64,000 nucleotides of DNA from Antarcticimicrobium sediminis (GCF_004348975.1 NZ_SMFP01000007.1:124001-188000), one strand, 5' to 3'. Positions 17,191 through 27,600 are shown, counted from the first letter of the stretch. The notes: a model not told the origin generated them from the letters alone. Program-made: numbers and translations.

Positions 17191-18647
17191 TGCCCCTCCT
17201 CCTGTACCAGTAGAACCTCGATCCGGCGGTTCTTGGCACGGCCATCTCGGGTGGCATTATCGCCAATGGGCTCTTTGTCGGCGCGCCCCTCGGCGCTGAG
17301 CCGGTCGGGATCCTCAAGCACACGGGCCATGCCGGCCATCACCGATTTGGCGCGCGCCAGCGACAGGTGCATGTTGGACGGGAACCGCGACGAGCGGATC
17401 GGGACGTTGTCGGAATGGCCCGCCACGATCACCGGGCCGGGCTCATCGTTGAGCGCCTCGGCCACGCGATTGACAGGGCCCACGAAGCGATCTTGCAGCG
17501 CGTCCGAGCCCGATGCGAACATGCCAGAGCCCTTGATGCGGATGATCAGCGTATTGCCCTTGCGGAACACCTCGACGATGCCGTCGTCGATCTCGGCCTG
17601 AAGAAAGCCGGTGACCTTCTGCAACTGCTGTTCGGAGGTGGGCTGCGGCGGGGGCGGCGGAGGCGGCGGCGCGCGCCGTTCCAGCGTGGCGACCGGGCCG
17701 GATTCGATGCTGCCGAGCTGTCCCAAAACCCGTTCGGTGGAGGTCGAAAGCGCCCAGCTGAGACCCGCGAATTGCAAGGTCAGCAGCAGCGCCACAACGG
17801 CGACGGCGATCCAGACCACGCGCCAGGCCGAGAGCGGTTTGAACGGCTTTTCCACCCCTTCCCAATGGGGCGAGACATCGTGCTCCACCGGACCCCGCTG
17901 GGCGCGGATGATGCGGGCCAGCGCGCCACGGATGCGAAGATGCTTGTCCGAGCCGCCCTGTTCGATGCGCAGCCGCCCCTCAAAGCCCAGCGACAGACAC
18001 ATATAAAGGAATTCGAGCAGATCGATATTGCTCGAGGGTTCCTTTTCCAGCCGCGCCAACAGATCATAAAAGCGATCGCCACCCACGGTTTCACGGTGGA
18101 AGGTGCCGACCATGGATTGCAAACCCCAGCTCGACTGGCCGCCCCATGGCGTGTTCAGCACCACGTCGTCCAGCGTCGCACAAAGCGCATAGCGCGCCAC
18201 CTTGACGGTCTGGGCCGGGATGCCGGCCTGCAACGCGCGGTTCTCGAATTCGCGCACCTCGGCCACGACGCTTTGGCGCAGCTTGTCCGGGTCCATGTGC
18301 TGGGCGCGGTTGCGAATGCGGCTGATCAGTGCAAACAGGGTCGAGGCGCAGGCCAAAAGCTGGTTCATGCCGGTCAGCACCGGCGCCGTTTCACGCGGCC
18401 CCGAAGCGGGTGCGGCAGCGGGCGCAGCCGCTTGCGGCACGCCAAAGGCATCCATGCCCCCCTGACCGCCACCGCCACCATACCCGCCGCCCTGCCCCCC
18501 GCCGGTGGGGTGGGCCGCGACCGGATCGGGCGCGGCAGGCTGGGGCGCTACGGGTGCCGGTTGCGACAGACGACCGCCCGGATTGGGCTTGATCACCGTC
18601 TTGTCGGTGTCATTGGGTTCGGCAAAGGGATCGTCGTGATCGGCCAT
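17187..18647 (-). CDS. tssL: T6SS protein TssL (DotU) with OmpA domain and Thr-phosphorylation motif
   Basis: 486 residues from ATG 18647 (MADHDDPFAEPND). An unstructured Pro/Gly/Gln-rich N-terminus (1-80) contains DTDKTVIKPNPGGR with Thr14 and Thr17. In Agrobacterium, PpkA phosphorylates an N-terminal TssL threonine (Thr14) that then binds the FHA protein; this motif is the likely equivalent. A DotU/IcmH domain follows (about 100-255), then a membrane helix (about 270-295) and an OmpA-like peptidoglycan-binding domain (about 380-486: VAGHSDNVPIRSSRF, NRRIEVL). The OmpA extension anchors the complex to the wall. It overlaps tssM by four bases. Confidence 0.95.
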   Translation of the reverse strand: MADHDDPFAEPNDTDKTVIKPNPGGRLSQPAPVAPQPAAPDPVAAHPTGGGQGGGYGGGGGQGGMDAFGVPQAAAPAAAPASGPRETAPVLTGMNQLLACASTLFALISRIRNRAQHMDPDKLRQSVVAEVREFENRALQAGIPAQTVKVARYALCATLDDVVLNTPWGGQSSWGLQSMVGTFHRETVGGDRFYDLLARLEKEPSSNIDLLEFLYMCLSLGFEGRLRIEQGGSDKHLRIRGALARIIRAQRGPVEHDVSPHWEGVEKPFKPLSAWRVVWIAVAVVALLLTLQFAGLSWALSTSTERVLGQLGSIESGPVATLERRAPPPPPPPPQPTSEQQLQKVTGFLQAEIDDGIVEVFRKGNTLIIRIKGSGMFASGSDALQDRFVGPVNRVAEALNDEPGPVIVAGHSDNVPIRSSRFPSNMHLSLARAKSVMAGMARVLEDPDRLSAEGRADKEPIGDNATRDGRAKNRRIEVLLVQEEGQ

Positions 18648-18663
18648 TTTTACTACCAGTCGC

Positions 18664-20004
18664 TCAGCTGTTACGGATCGCCCAAAGCTCCATCTTGAGC
18701 CCCGGGTACTGGCCCGAGACATGGACTGCGATGCCTCCGGAGGTGGTCATCTTGCTCCAATAGGGGCTGTCGGCATCAAGCTCGAAATAGACCACACCGG
18801 AATGATAGGGGATCTGGCGCGGGGCCACCGGCAGCGGCCGCAGGGTGATCCCCGGCAGGGCCGAGTTGACCAGTTGCCGGATCTCTTCGACCGGGCCAAT
18901 CTTGGCCTGACCGGCGAAATGGCGGCGCACATCCTCGGACGGGATATCGGCATCGACCGCCAGCACAAAGCCGGCAGTGCCCAACAGCTTGCGATCGGCG
19001 ATGACGCCGACGCTGATGCCGTATTTGCGCGCCTCCAGCTTGATCGGGACCGCCGTCTGCTCCAGCACCGACGACAGATATTGCCGCAGGGTGCGGATCA
19101 GCGGCGTGAAACAGGCAATTAGGTTGTCATGGGTATAGGGCGGAAACACCGGTGGCTGTTTTTCGGCGGTCATGAACACCGAAAGCTCGCCCGCCAGCCC
19201 GGCGCAGGTGCGAAACAGATCCTCGGGGTGCAGGTTTTCGATGGTCGCCATATGGCGGAACTGCGGGATCATCCGGTTCATGATGGTGAGCAGCAGAAAA
19301 TCCGACACCTCGGCCACGCCACGGGCGGCACCGCCTTCGCTCAGACGCCCGGCAAGCGCCTGCATCCGATGCGACAGCAGCCCCTCCAGCTCGCGCAGGA
19401 AACCTTCGAGCGGCGGCGCCGCGCGGATATCGGTGCAGGCCGGGATGAAGGCCTGATCCAGCACGATTTCCTTGTCCGGGCGCACCTCGATGATGCGGGC
19501 CACGGGGATCGCCAGCCGGTCCGCCAGATCATCGACCGCAAGCGCGAATTGCAACCGCATCTTGCCGACACCCAGCACCACCGGCTTGCGCTCGGCGCTC
19601 ATGGAATCGGTGACTTCCTGTTCCGCCGGGCGCAGCCGGCTGGCCGACATTTCAGCCCCCGACAAATCGACCTCGGCGGCGCCTTGGCGGCGCTGCGGCA
19701 CGGTCAGGTAGACGACGCAATCCTTGATCGTTTCCGGCACCTCCAGCGCGGGCGGGTGATCGTCGGCCATGGGCACCCGGAACACGGTTCCGTCCTGGGT
19801 AAGCCCGGCGCAGGATTTCAGCGCGAACTGGCCCACTTTCAACACCTCGTGGTCGATCTCAAGCCCGCTGAAGCCCCAGCCATAGGGGCGCAGCCGACGC
19901 GCCAGCCCCGCGACCAGCGCCTCGGTATATCGGTCGGCCTGCTGGAAATGATGGGGTTGCAAAAACAACCCCTCGGTCCAAAGCACCTTGCTGTCCCAGG
20001 ACAC
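18664..20004 (-). CDS. tssK: T6SS baseplate protein TssK
   Basis: 446 residues, usual length. TssK trimers connect the baseplate wedges (TssE/F/G) to the TssL/TssM membrane complex. The family N-terminus is plain: MSWDSKVLWTEGLFLQPHHF followed by QADRYTEALV. A conserved late segment, PYTHDNLIACFTPLIRTLR, also fits. It lies 16 bases upstream of tssL in the same direction, in the order tagH-tssK-tssL-tssM. Confidence 0.95.
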   Translation of the reverse strand: MSWDSKVLWTEGLFLQPHHFQQADRYTEALVAGLARRLRPYGWGFSGLEIDHEVLKVGQFALKSCAGLTQDGTVFRVPMADDHPPALEVPETIKDCVVYLTVPQRRQGAAEVDLSGAEMSASRLRPAEQEVTDSMSAERKPVVLGVGKMRLQFALAVDDLADRLAIPVARIIEVRPDKEIVLDQAFIPACTDIRAAPPLEGFLRELEGLLSHRMQALAGRLSEGGAARGVAEVSDFLLLTIMNRMIPQFRHMATIENLHPEDLFRTCAGLAGELSVFMTAEKQPPVFPPYTHDNLIACFTPLIRTLRQYLSSVLEQTAVPIKLEARKYGISVGVIADRKLLGTAGFVLAVDADIPSEDVRRHFAGQAKIGPVEEIRQLVNSALPGITLRPLPVAPRQIPYHSGVVYFELDADSPYWSKMTTSGGIAVHVSGQYPGLKMELWAIRNS

Positions 20005-20068
20005 GGGGTATCCTCCATATTGTCGCCCTGTACGGGCGTCTTGTCATCGGTCACCGGGTACGCCGGCG

Positions 20069-21595
20069 TTATGGTTTGAGCTTGTTCATCTGATCCTGAT
20101 AGGCGCGCGCGAATTCGCGGCTGAACAAGTCGTGAAAATCGTTTTCGGCTTCGTCCGAAATCTGTGAATAAAGCTTTTCGTAAACATCCCAATAGCGGGC
20201 CTTCTTGCCCTTCAGCAGGCTGCCAAAGGCGCCGGATGTCTCGATACGGTCGGCCACCTGTTTCGGATCAAGCCGCGTCAGCACCCCCTTGAGCGCAGCC
20301 TCCATGCCGGTGACCATCGCGATCTCATGCGCCTTGATATCGTCAAGCGCCTGCTCCGCTGCGGTTTCGGGGCTGAGATAACCCTTGGTGGCGGGGCGAA
20401 CCATCGCCTCGACCGCCTGTTCGGGGCTGATCGAGAATTTCAACGGGTTGTTGCCACCCGCCCCGATCATCGTCTGTTCGATCCGGAACTCGGACTTGAT
20501 CGAAGTGCGGGTCATCAGGATTTCACGCAACCCGGTTATGAGGATCTTCATCACCCGGCCCATGCGGCCCATGGCGAGAACCGTCTCGGCATCATCAAGC
20601 TTGAGCGCGTCAGCCCCCACCCCTTCGAGAAAGGCGCGCGCGGCATCCGTTCCAAGCACTTCGCCCCGCTCCGGGGTCGAGGCCAGGTGCGGGCGCGCCT
20701 CCGCGGGCGCGGGGGGCTGTGCGGCACCGGGGTCGAGATTCGGGGGCGTGCGGTGCAACACCTCTGGCTCCGGGATCGGGGGCACGGGGGGCAGCGCTGT
20801 TTCGGTCACGGGCAAGGGAGCGGGCGGGATCGGGGCCGGCTCGGGCGGAAGTGGCGCCGCGTGGCCAAGGCTAGGCGCCCCCAGATCGGCCCCCCCCAGC
20901 AGGTCGTCATCCCAATCGTCGGGGATCAGAGTCTGCCCCGAGGACGGTGTCGGGACGGCTTGCGGTGTGAAACTGTCGCTGGCCGAGGGGTTATGCGCGG
21001 GCAGGCTCGCCCCCTCGCCACCGCGCCCATCGTCGGGGCGGGTAAAAAAGGGATCGTCGTCGTCCTCCAACGGCGGCAATAGCGCGTCGATCGGGTCGGC
21101 GGGGTTGAGTTGCGCCGGACCTGTCGGAGGGCTGGAGCCGCCCAGAAGATCGTCAAGGAAATCGCCACCCGGCCCGGCATCGTCCAGCAAGCTGAGCGGA
21201 TCGGGGGCGTTGTCCGCCACCCCGTGCGAGGCCGGACCCTGTGCCGCCGGACCCGCGATGGGGGTGTCGGCGGCAAGATCGGCGCCGATTTCGACCACCA
21301 GTTCATAGGGGCCAAGGCAAAGCACATCGCCACTGTTGAGCGGCGTGGGCGTGCGGCCCAGCGGGATCTTGGCGTAATTCAGAAAAGTGCCGTTGGTGGA
21401 CAGATCGACCACCATCACGTTGCCATTGTGATCCTCGATTACGAAATGGTTTTTCGACAGGATGCGGTCGGGATCGGGCAGCACCAGATCATTGGCCGGG
21501 CCACGTCCGACGGTCAGGCTGCCGCCCTGCATGCGAACCGGTCGGGCATTGCCCGGCACGGTGCCCGAAGACTGGAATTTCAGCGTCACAGCCAT
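20069..21595 (-). CDS. tagH: T6SS FHA-domain protein TagH (Fha)
   Basis: 508 residues. The N-terminal FHA domain (about 1-105) has GR at 30-31, SKNHFVIE (47-54) and STNGTFLN (66-73), the residues that read phosphothreonine. The middle (105-310) is acidic and proline-rich and carries two short motifs, LDDLLGG (147-153) and DDDLLGG (229-235), resembling motifs repeated in the giant sheath-fusion protein. The C-terminal domain (about 320-508) is the T6SS-specific TagH domain. Expected to bind phosphorylated PpkA/TssL and promote assembly. It lies eight bases after the PAAR gene. Confidence 0.93.
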   Translation of the reverse strand: MAVTLKFQSSGTVPGNARPVRMQGGSLTVGRGPANDLVLPDPDRILSKNHFVIEDHNGNVMVVDLSTNGTFLNYAKIPLGRTPTPLNSGDVLCLGPYELVVEIGADLAADTPIAGPAAQGPASHGVADNAPDPLSLLDDAGPGGDFLDDLLGGSSPPTGPAQLNPADPIDALLPPLEDDDDPFFTRPDDGRGGEGASLPAHNPSASDSFTPQAVPTPSSGQTLIPDDWDDDLLGGADLGAPSLGHAAPLPPEPAPIPPAPLPVTETALPPVPPIPEPEVLHRTPPNLDPGAAQPPAPAEARPHLASTPERGEVLGTDAARAFLEGVGADALKLDDAETVLAMGRMGRVMKILITGLREILMTRTSIKSEFRIEQTMIGAGGNNPLKFSISPEQAVEAMVRPATKGYLSPETAAEQALDDIKAHEIAMVTGMEAALKGVLTRLDPKQVADRIETSGAFGSLLKGKKARYWDVYEKLYSQISDEAENDFHDLFSREFARAYQDQMNKLKP

Positions 21596-21603
21596 GGTCG
21601 CTG

Positions 21604-21903
21604 TCAGCCTCCGGTCAGCACGGTGAATTCACCCTTCAGGATCGCGCCGCCACAGGCGCCCAGATCCCCGATCCGCGCCGCCGGAAGTTTGCCGATCAGC
21701 ACGGTCATCGAACCTTTGACGATCGGGTGCGGCGGGGCCGAGGCATGCATGTCGGTGACCCGCGCCGCCGGAAGTTTGCCCACCAGAACGGTCGGCAGAC
21801 AGGGCGGCATGATCGGCATCGGGGCTGGTGGCGCCGGTGGCACGACCACCACGGGCACATTGCACAGATGCAGATCGCTCAGTCTGGCTTGGGGCATTCC
21901 CAT
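21604..21903 (-). CDS. PAAR-domain spike tip protein
   Basis: 99-residue stand-alone PAAR protein that caps the VgrG spike. It starts MGMPQARLSDLH; two related halves are visible (LVGKLPAARVTDMH and LIGKLPAARIGDLGACGG), as expected for the pyramidal PAAR fold. Potential zinc ligands are the His and Cys residues near HLCN, MHAS and ACGG. The VVVVPPAPPAPMPIMPPC loop is an unusual Pro-rich insert. No toxin extension is fused. It follows the 197-residue unknown gene by 17 bases, within the vgrG group. Confidence 0.88.
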   Translation of the reverse strand: MGMPQARLSDLHLCNVPVVVVPPAPPAPMPIMPPCLPTVLVGKLPAARVTDMHASAPPHPIVKGSMTVLIGKLPAARIGDLGACGGAILKGEFTVLTGG

Positions 21904-21920
21904 GTCGTGTCCTCTCTTGC

Positions 21921-22514
21921 CTAAGCTTCGCTCAACCTGGCCTTGCCGTTGCCGCCGCGACCGATGTCGAGGGCCCGGTCAACCAGCATCCATCCATGCT
22001 CTTCGAACCTATCAGACAATTCCCCCAGAGCCACCATATTCATGGCAAAGGCCGCCGCCTCGGACGCGCCCGCAGGGGCGGGGTATTGCGCCAGATCGCC
22101 CGGCCCAAGCGTCCCGTCGGCATAGAGCACGGCGGTGGCGCAATGCACTGTGTCATCGTCGACATAGGCATGATCGAGCGAGTTGCGGGCCGCGCAACGG
22201 TTTTCCTCCGACGGGCTATAAACCCAGACCTCCGAGGTGGTCAGCGAGGGCGGATCATTGTCCGAGCGCGGCCCGATATAGTCGCGCGCCGCCATGCAGG
22301 CCCACCACACCCGTTCGCGCGGCGGCAACAGGATCGCCAGCAACCGCAACAGGTCGATCAGCGCGCGTTTTTCATACAGCTCGGCCAGAACCACCTCGGC
22401 CGGGGCGCTGGCCGGCGCGTCAAGCCGGGTCTTCAGGATCACGTTGCACTGCGCCAGTTGCTTTGCCACCGGATCACGCGAAAACTTGCTGAACTCTTGA
22501 AACTTTTCACTCAT
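21921..22514 (-). CDS. Uncharacterised protein between VgrG and PAAR genes (DUF6931-like?)
   Basis: 197 residues, no signal peptide, mostly helical, with a Trp-rich segment (LLPPRERVWWACMAARDYIG). It may belong to the DUF6931 group sometimes seen in T6SS loci, but this is from memory and weak. Its place between vgrG (11 bases upstream) and PAAR (17 bases downstream) is where loading adaptors or chaperones are usually found, so a role in fitting PAAR or cargo on the VgrG spike is a reasonable guess. No similarity to DUF4123 or DUF1795 adaptors was noticed. Confidence 0.6.
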   Translation of the reverse strand: MSEKFQEFSKFSRDPVAKQLAQCNVILKTRLDAPASAPAEVVLAELYEKRALIDLLRLLAILLPPRERVWWACMAARDYIGPRSDNDPPSLTTSEVWVYSPSEENRCAARNSLDHAYVDDDTVHCATAVLYADGTLGPGDLAQYPAPAGASEAAAFAMNMVALGELSDRFEEHGWMLVDRALDIGRGGNGKARLSEA

Positions 22515-22525
22515 GTCAGCGCGCC

Positions 22526-24619
22526 CTAGTTAATCATCGTCACGCCGCCCTTGAGGACGAGCATTGCTTCACCCTTGACGGTCGTCATCGGGCTTTTGAC
22601 TTCGGCCATGCCATCGGCCTGGATTTTGATCATCGGGCCCTTGATGGTTACACCGGAATTGTCGATTTTGACAGAACTGCCGCCGACCTTGAGCAGGATT
22701 TCAATCGCGGCGGTCATGGTGATCTTGCCGGATGAGACATCGACGGTCATGTTTCCGCTGGTGACCGTGGTGCTGTCGTTACCGGTGATCGTCTTGGTGT
22801 GCTTGCCTTCGATCTTCTGGGTCTTGTCCTGCTTGATCTCCAACAGCTGACTGCCGCTCTCGATCTTGTATTCCTCGTCGCCCTTCTCGATCGTGTAGTA
22901 GTGGTCGCCCTCCTGAATGGTCTGGGTAATGTGGTTGCGCACCACCTGACTCAGGCTGCCATCCTCGTCATGATCGCCGGTCTCGACATCGTCCAGACCG
23001 ATGGTGACCACCGATTTGTTCTTGATCAGCGCCTGGTGATCTTTTTGCGCCTGCACGCGCATCAGTTCGGCATCTTTCTTGTCGTCGAACATCAGTTCGT
23101 GATAGCCGCCGCCGCCCTTGGAGGAGTTGGTCTTGATCCCCATCTGGGTCTGCTCGGCAGGGTAGTCATAGGGCGGCATGGTTTCGTTATTATACAGCAT
23201 GCCAGTGCAGATCGGGCGATCCGGGTCGCCCTCTTCGAACTGGATGACGACCTCTTGATCCATGCGGGGCACGGCGACCATGCCCCAGCCCTTGCCCGAC
23301 CACGGGGTCACAACGCGGACCCAGCAGGACGCGTTTTCGTCGCTCGTGCCGACCCGGTCCCAGTGAAACTGGACCTTGATGCGACCATGTTCGTCGGTCC
23401 AGATCTCTTCGCCAGCCTTGCCGACCACGGTGGCGGTGTGCAGGCCCGGAATCTCGGGCCAGGGCGTGACCAGCGGCGCGCGGTATTGTTCGGTCTTGGG
23501 GATCGCGCCAAAGACACAGGCATAGGCATCGCCCGCGACCTCTTCGGGGACATCGGCATTCTGCGGCTTCAGATCGTGGCGCAGATCGCTTTCTTTATAG
23601 TCGGTATCCACCTGCAGATAATGCACCGCTTCGGTGATGATATAATCCGAATTGGCCTTTGTGTCCGGGTGATCCTTGAGCTTGAAACTGAACCCGGTCG
23701 CCAATGTGCGCACGCTGCCGGCCCCGCGCCAGCGCTTGTGGGTGATCGCCTCGGCCTCCATCCGCACGCGGGCCCGCTTGTTGCCAAGCCCGGTATCCTT
23801 TCGGTAATGGCCGGGATAATCATAGATCTCATAGGCGTTATGGCTGTGGCTGCCTTTCTTGATGACCTCGGCCACCTTGAGATCGGCACTTGGCGAAAGA
23901 AAATCATAGTCGGTCAGCGTGACCTTGCCGGTGGTCAACTGCTCCTGCTCGCTCCATTCGGCGATATGATCGCCGCGGCGGCGGTCATTGTTGTCGCGGG
24001 CGTGATAGCGCAGCGTCGCATCCCCCGACACCGGCGAATGGCCGTTGACCCCATCGCTCAGCACCATCGTTTCCGAGGTCGATGCCGCCTTGTCGGAATC
24101 GAAATAGTAATAGATCCCCTCCTCCTCCATCAGGCGACAGATAAAGTCGAAATCGGTTTCGCGGTACTGTACGCAATAGCCGCGTTTCTCATAGGTCTCG
24201 CTCAGCCGTTTCTGGAAATCAGAGAACCCGTGGTCATTGAACACCTCTTCGATGATTTCCAGCGCCGATTTGTCCTGAAAAATTCGGCAGTTGCGCGCCC
24301 GGGTCAAAAGCCAGGCCCAGGGGCGCACCTCGGCCACGTACTGGCCATATCCGTCGCGAAAGCCGAGGTTTTCAACCGAGATGCAAAGGCCCTGAAACTC
24401 CCGTTCCTTCTGCGCCTCGTCGATCATGTGCAGCCGCATGGGTTTGCCGATAAAGTCCTTGAGCTCCAGCACCTTGTTTTTGGATTGAAATTCAATCGTG
24501 GTTTCGGTCAACGTGCTGAGCCCCTCGCGCACGATGGCGCGTTTGAGCGAAATGTCCTTGGCCGCATAGCCGCCTGACATCCAGACGACATCTTTCTCGT
24601 GTGATTTACTCTTCGCCAT
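22526..24619 (-). CDS. vgrG: T6SS spike protein VgrG (TssI)
   Basis: 697 residues, the gp27/gp5-like spike. The N-terminal gp27-like part includes YCVQYRETDFDFICRLMEEE and GIYYYFDSD. The gp5 OB domain includes ATVVGKAGEEIWTDEHGRIK and VQFHWDRVG, then WVRVVTPWSGKGWGMVAVPR. The C-terminal needle is a beta-helix of short repeats (VTSGNMTVDVSSGKITM, VKIDNSGVTIKG) ending at VTMIN without any effector extension. Cargo is therefore probably carried by PAAR or separate proteins. It is 63 bases downstream of the sheath-fusion gene. Confidence 0.96.
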   Translation of the reverse strand: MAKSKSHEKDVVWMSGGYAAKDISLKRAIVREGLSTLTETTIEFQSKNKVLELKDFIGKPMRLHMIDEAQKEREFQGLCISVENLGFRDGYGQYVAEVRPWAWLLTRARNCRIFQDKSALEIIEEVFNDHGFSDFQKRLSETYEKRGYCVQYRETDFDFICRLMEEEGIYYYFDSDKAASTSETMVLSDGVNGHSPVSGDATLRYHARDNNDRRRGDHIAEWSEQEQLTTGKVTLTDYDFLSPSADLKVAEVIKKGSHSHNAYEIYDYPGHYRKDTGLGNKRARVRMEAEAITHKRWRGAGSVRTLATGFSFKLKDHPDTKANSDYIITEAVHYLQVDTDYKESDLRHDLKPQNADVPEEVAGDAYACVFGAIPKTEQYRAPLVTPWPEIPGLHTATVVGKAGEEIWTDEHGRIKVQFHWDRVGTSDENASCWVRVVTPWSGKGWGMVAVPRMDQEVVIQFEEGDPDRPICTGMLYNNETMPPYDYPAEQTQMGIKTNSSKGGGGYHELMFDDKKDAELMRVQAQKDHQALIKNKSVVTIGLDDVETGDHDEDGSLSQVVRNHITQTIQEGDHYYTIEKGDEEYKIESGSQLLEIKQDKTQKIEGKHTKTITGNDSTTVTSGNMTVDVSSGKITMTAAIEILLKVGGSSVKIDNSGVTIKGPMIKIQADGMAEVKSPMTTVKGEAMLVLKGGVTMIN

Positions 24620-24682
24620 GGCCTGTCCTTTCGTGACGGGGCGCGACGCGCGTTACAATTATCTTGGATCTAAAAATCTTCA

Positions 24683-27600
24683 TCATAAATCGTCCAATAG
24701 TGCGGCAAGGTCGGCGTCCATATCGCCGATCCCGCCGTCGTCCTCGTCCCCGCCCGGATCAAGATCGTCGCCAAAACCCGAAAGCAAGTCATCGAGATCA
24801 TCATCGCCCGTCTCGTCCCCGTCCAACTCAAGCTCGGACGTATCGTCATCCGCGCCGGAAGTGGGGGGCGCGGCAGGGATCGGTGGCGAGGCCTCGGGCG
24901 GGGCGACGCCCGTCCATGGCCCCAGAATATCGCCCCCGGCAAGCGACTGGAACGAGGCCAGTCTAACCTCATCCCGGCCCTTTATCGAGACCACAGGCAT
25001 AAACCCGCGCGCCATGGCAAATTCCACCCGCGACTGGGTCAGGTTGCGTTCGGTGCAGGGCAGCGCCACCTGATCGCCATAGCGGTCGGTGACATAGTGA
25101 TAGGGCATCCCGCCCAGCGACATCACCGACCCCAGCCCCATCGACGGCCCGTTGCGGCGAAAGGATTGCGCCAGCAAGATCGCAGCCAACACCGCCGGAT
25201 TCGCCCAGAGCAGGCCAGAGAGCCCCTCTTGCGTGGTGAATTCCTCGAATTCGAATTCATGGATCGGCTCGGTTTTGGCGCCATAGGGGCGACGCAGCAG
25301 AACGCGCGGGGTCAACAGGCCCAGATGCCCGGCCTCGGGCATGGCGCGCAGGGTGTCCCAGGCCGTGGCCACCAGCGGCGGGCGATCGCGTTTCTCGACC
25401 TCAAGGAACCCGGGCGAGATCGCGGCGAGGAAGGGGGCATCCACATGCGCCGCGACGCGGGCGATCCGGCCCAGCAGCTCGGCATGGGGTGGGGTTTCCT
25501 CAAAGCTGTACAGCCCGATCAGCGCGGAGTAACCGCCGCGACCGTTCTCTTCATCCAGCGGCTCTTCGGTCAGCAGGCGGGCGAAGCCGCTTTGCGACAG
25601 GTCGTCATGGGTTGCCAGATCGGCGGCGATTTCCTCGGCGGACACGTCATATAGCATCAGTTCAAGCGTATCATCCGTTTCGACCGAGCGCGCAATCAGG
25701 TCGAGCGAACGCCACTGCGCCTCAAGCGACTGGAACTCAGGATGATGCAGCAGCAACCGCATGGCCGACGACAGCGCCCGGTCCACCGCCGCCGTCATCG
25801 CCGCCTCGTCAGGATCCGGCAGCGCGCGAATATGTGGGCCGACGATGCGGGCGATCAGATCGTCCATCGGCGATGGCGTGGCCGGTTGCGGCCGGGTGGC
25901 GCCGATCAGGGTCTGGAAATCGCTGAGCTTGAGGTCGGCGCGCACCGCATTGCCGCCCGAGCGCGCGTGCGGCGGCCTGACCGGGCTGCCATAGGCCGCG
26001 CCCCAATCCCGTAGGCGCTGCGCCGCGCGCTCGGTCGTGGCACCACTGGCCAGCTGCCCGCGCAGCCCCGCCAGTTCGGAGAATATCTCAACCTTTTCGT
26101 ACAGTTCATCCGGGTGCAGATCATCCAGCCCGGTGAGCGGAACCGCGACGCCGCCACCCTCCCGGCCCAGCGGCAACACCAGATCGGTGGCAAAGTTTTC
26201 GATGATCTCTTCGACCGTATCCGGATCAAGCAAGGTGGCGCGACGGGTGGCCAACGCCTCGCCGGTCTCGATCGCGCCGCGCGCGGCACGGCCCGAGAAA
26301 TCGCCAAGAATGGCGATGCGAAAGCGTTTGCGGGTGAGCCGCTCGGCGGTGGGGCGTTCGGTGTTGAGCGTACCATAGGCAAATTCAGGGGCACCGGTGA
26401 GGGTGGCACCAGAGGGAGCCTCCCCCTCGTCACCGCCCAGATCGCTGTCCAAATCGCTACCCAGATCACCGCCCAGATCACCGCCCAGATCCCCCAGCAG
26501 ATCGTCGAGATCATCGAAGTCTGTGCTGTCCGCGCTGACCGCCGTCGGCCCGGCCTCATCCTCGCCAAGATCGCCAAGCAGATCATCCAGATCATCGAAG
26601 TCTGTGCCGCTGTCACCGCCCTGCCCGGTCTCGTCCGGGGGGGAGGATGCGTCGTTTGCCCCCTCCAGATCGCCGTCCAGATCGCCGAGTAGATCGTCAA
26701 GATCATCACTGCCGACCTCCTGCGCGGCAGACTCTTCGCCCTGCGCTCCAAGATCAGGGGCCTCATCCCCCAGATCCCCCAGAAGGTCATCAAGGTCGTC
26801 ACCGGCAGCATCCAGATTGACCTCCTCCGGGGCGGCAGCAGCCAGATCGGCAAGCAGGTCGTCAGTGTCGCCCGCGACCTCCTCCGGCAGATCCAGCGCC
26901 GCAAGGCTGTCGAGGGCGCTTGTGCTGTCCTCTTCCACAGTCTCCTCCGGGGCGGCGGTGGCCAGATCGGCAAGCAGGTCGTCGGTGTCGTCCGCGACCT
27001 CCTCCGGCAGATCCAGCGCCGCAAGGCTGTCGAGGGCGCTTGTGCTGTCCTCTTCCACCGTCGCTTCCGGGGCGGCGGTGGCCAGATCGGCGAGCAGATC
27101 ATCGGTGATGTCCGCGACCTCCTCCGGCAGATCCAGCGCCGCAAGGCTGTCGAGGGCGCTTGTGCTGTCCTCTTCCACCGTCGCTTCCGGGGCGGCGGTG
27201 GCCAGATCGGCGAGCAGATCATCGGTGATGTCCGCGACCTCCTCGGGCAGGTCCAGCGCCGCGAGGCTGTCTAGGGCGCTTGTGCTGTCCTCTTCCACCG
27301 CCTCCTCCGGGGCGGCGGCGGCCAGATCGGCAAGCAGATCATCGGTGATGTCCGCGACCTCCTCCGGCAGATCCAGCGCCGCAAGGCTGTCGAGGGCGCT
27401 TGTGCTGTCGTCTTCCGTCGCCTCCTCCGGAGCGGCGGCGGCCAGATCGGCGAGCAGATCATCGGTGATGTCCTCGACCTCCTCGGGCAGGTCCAGCGCC
27501 GCAAGGCTGTCGAGGGCGCTTGTGCTGTCGTCTTCCGTCGCCTCCTCCGGAGCGGCGGCGGCCAGATCGGCGAGCAGGTCGTCGGTGATGTCCGCAACTT

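Noticed and set aside
22799-24577. 592-codon plus-strand open frame opposite vgrG
   Set aside because: Hydrophobic low-information translation with no motifs; shadow of vgrG.
22526-24619. VgrG carrying a fused effector domain
   Set aside because: The protein ends within the beta-helical needle; no extra domain.
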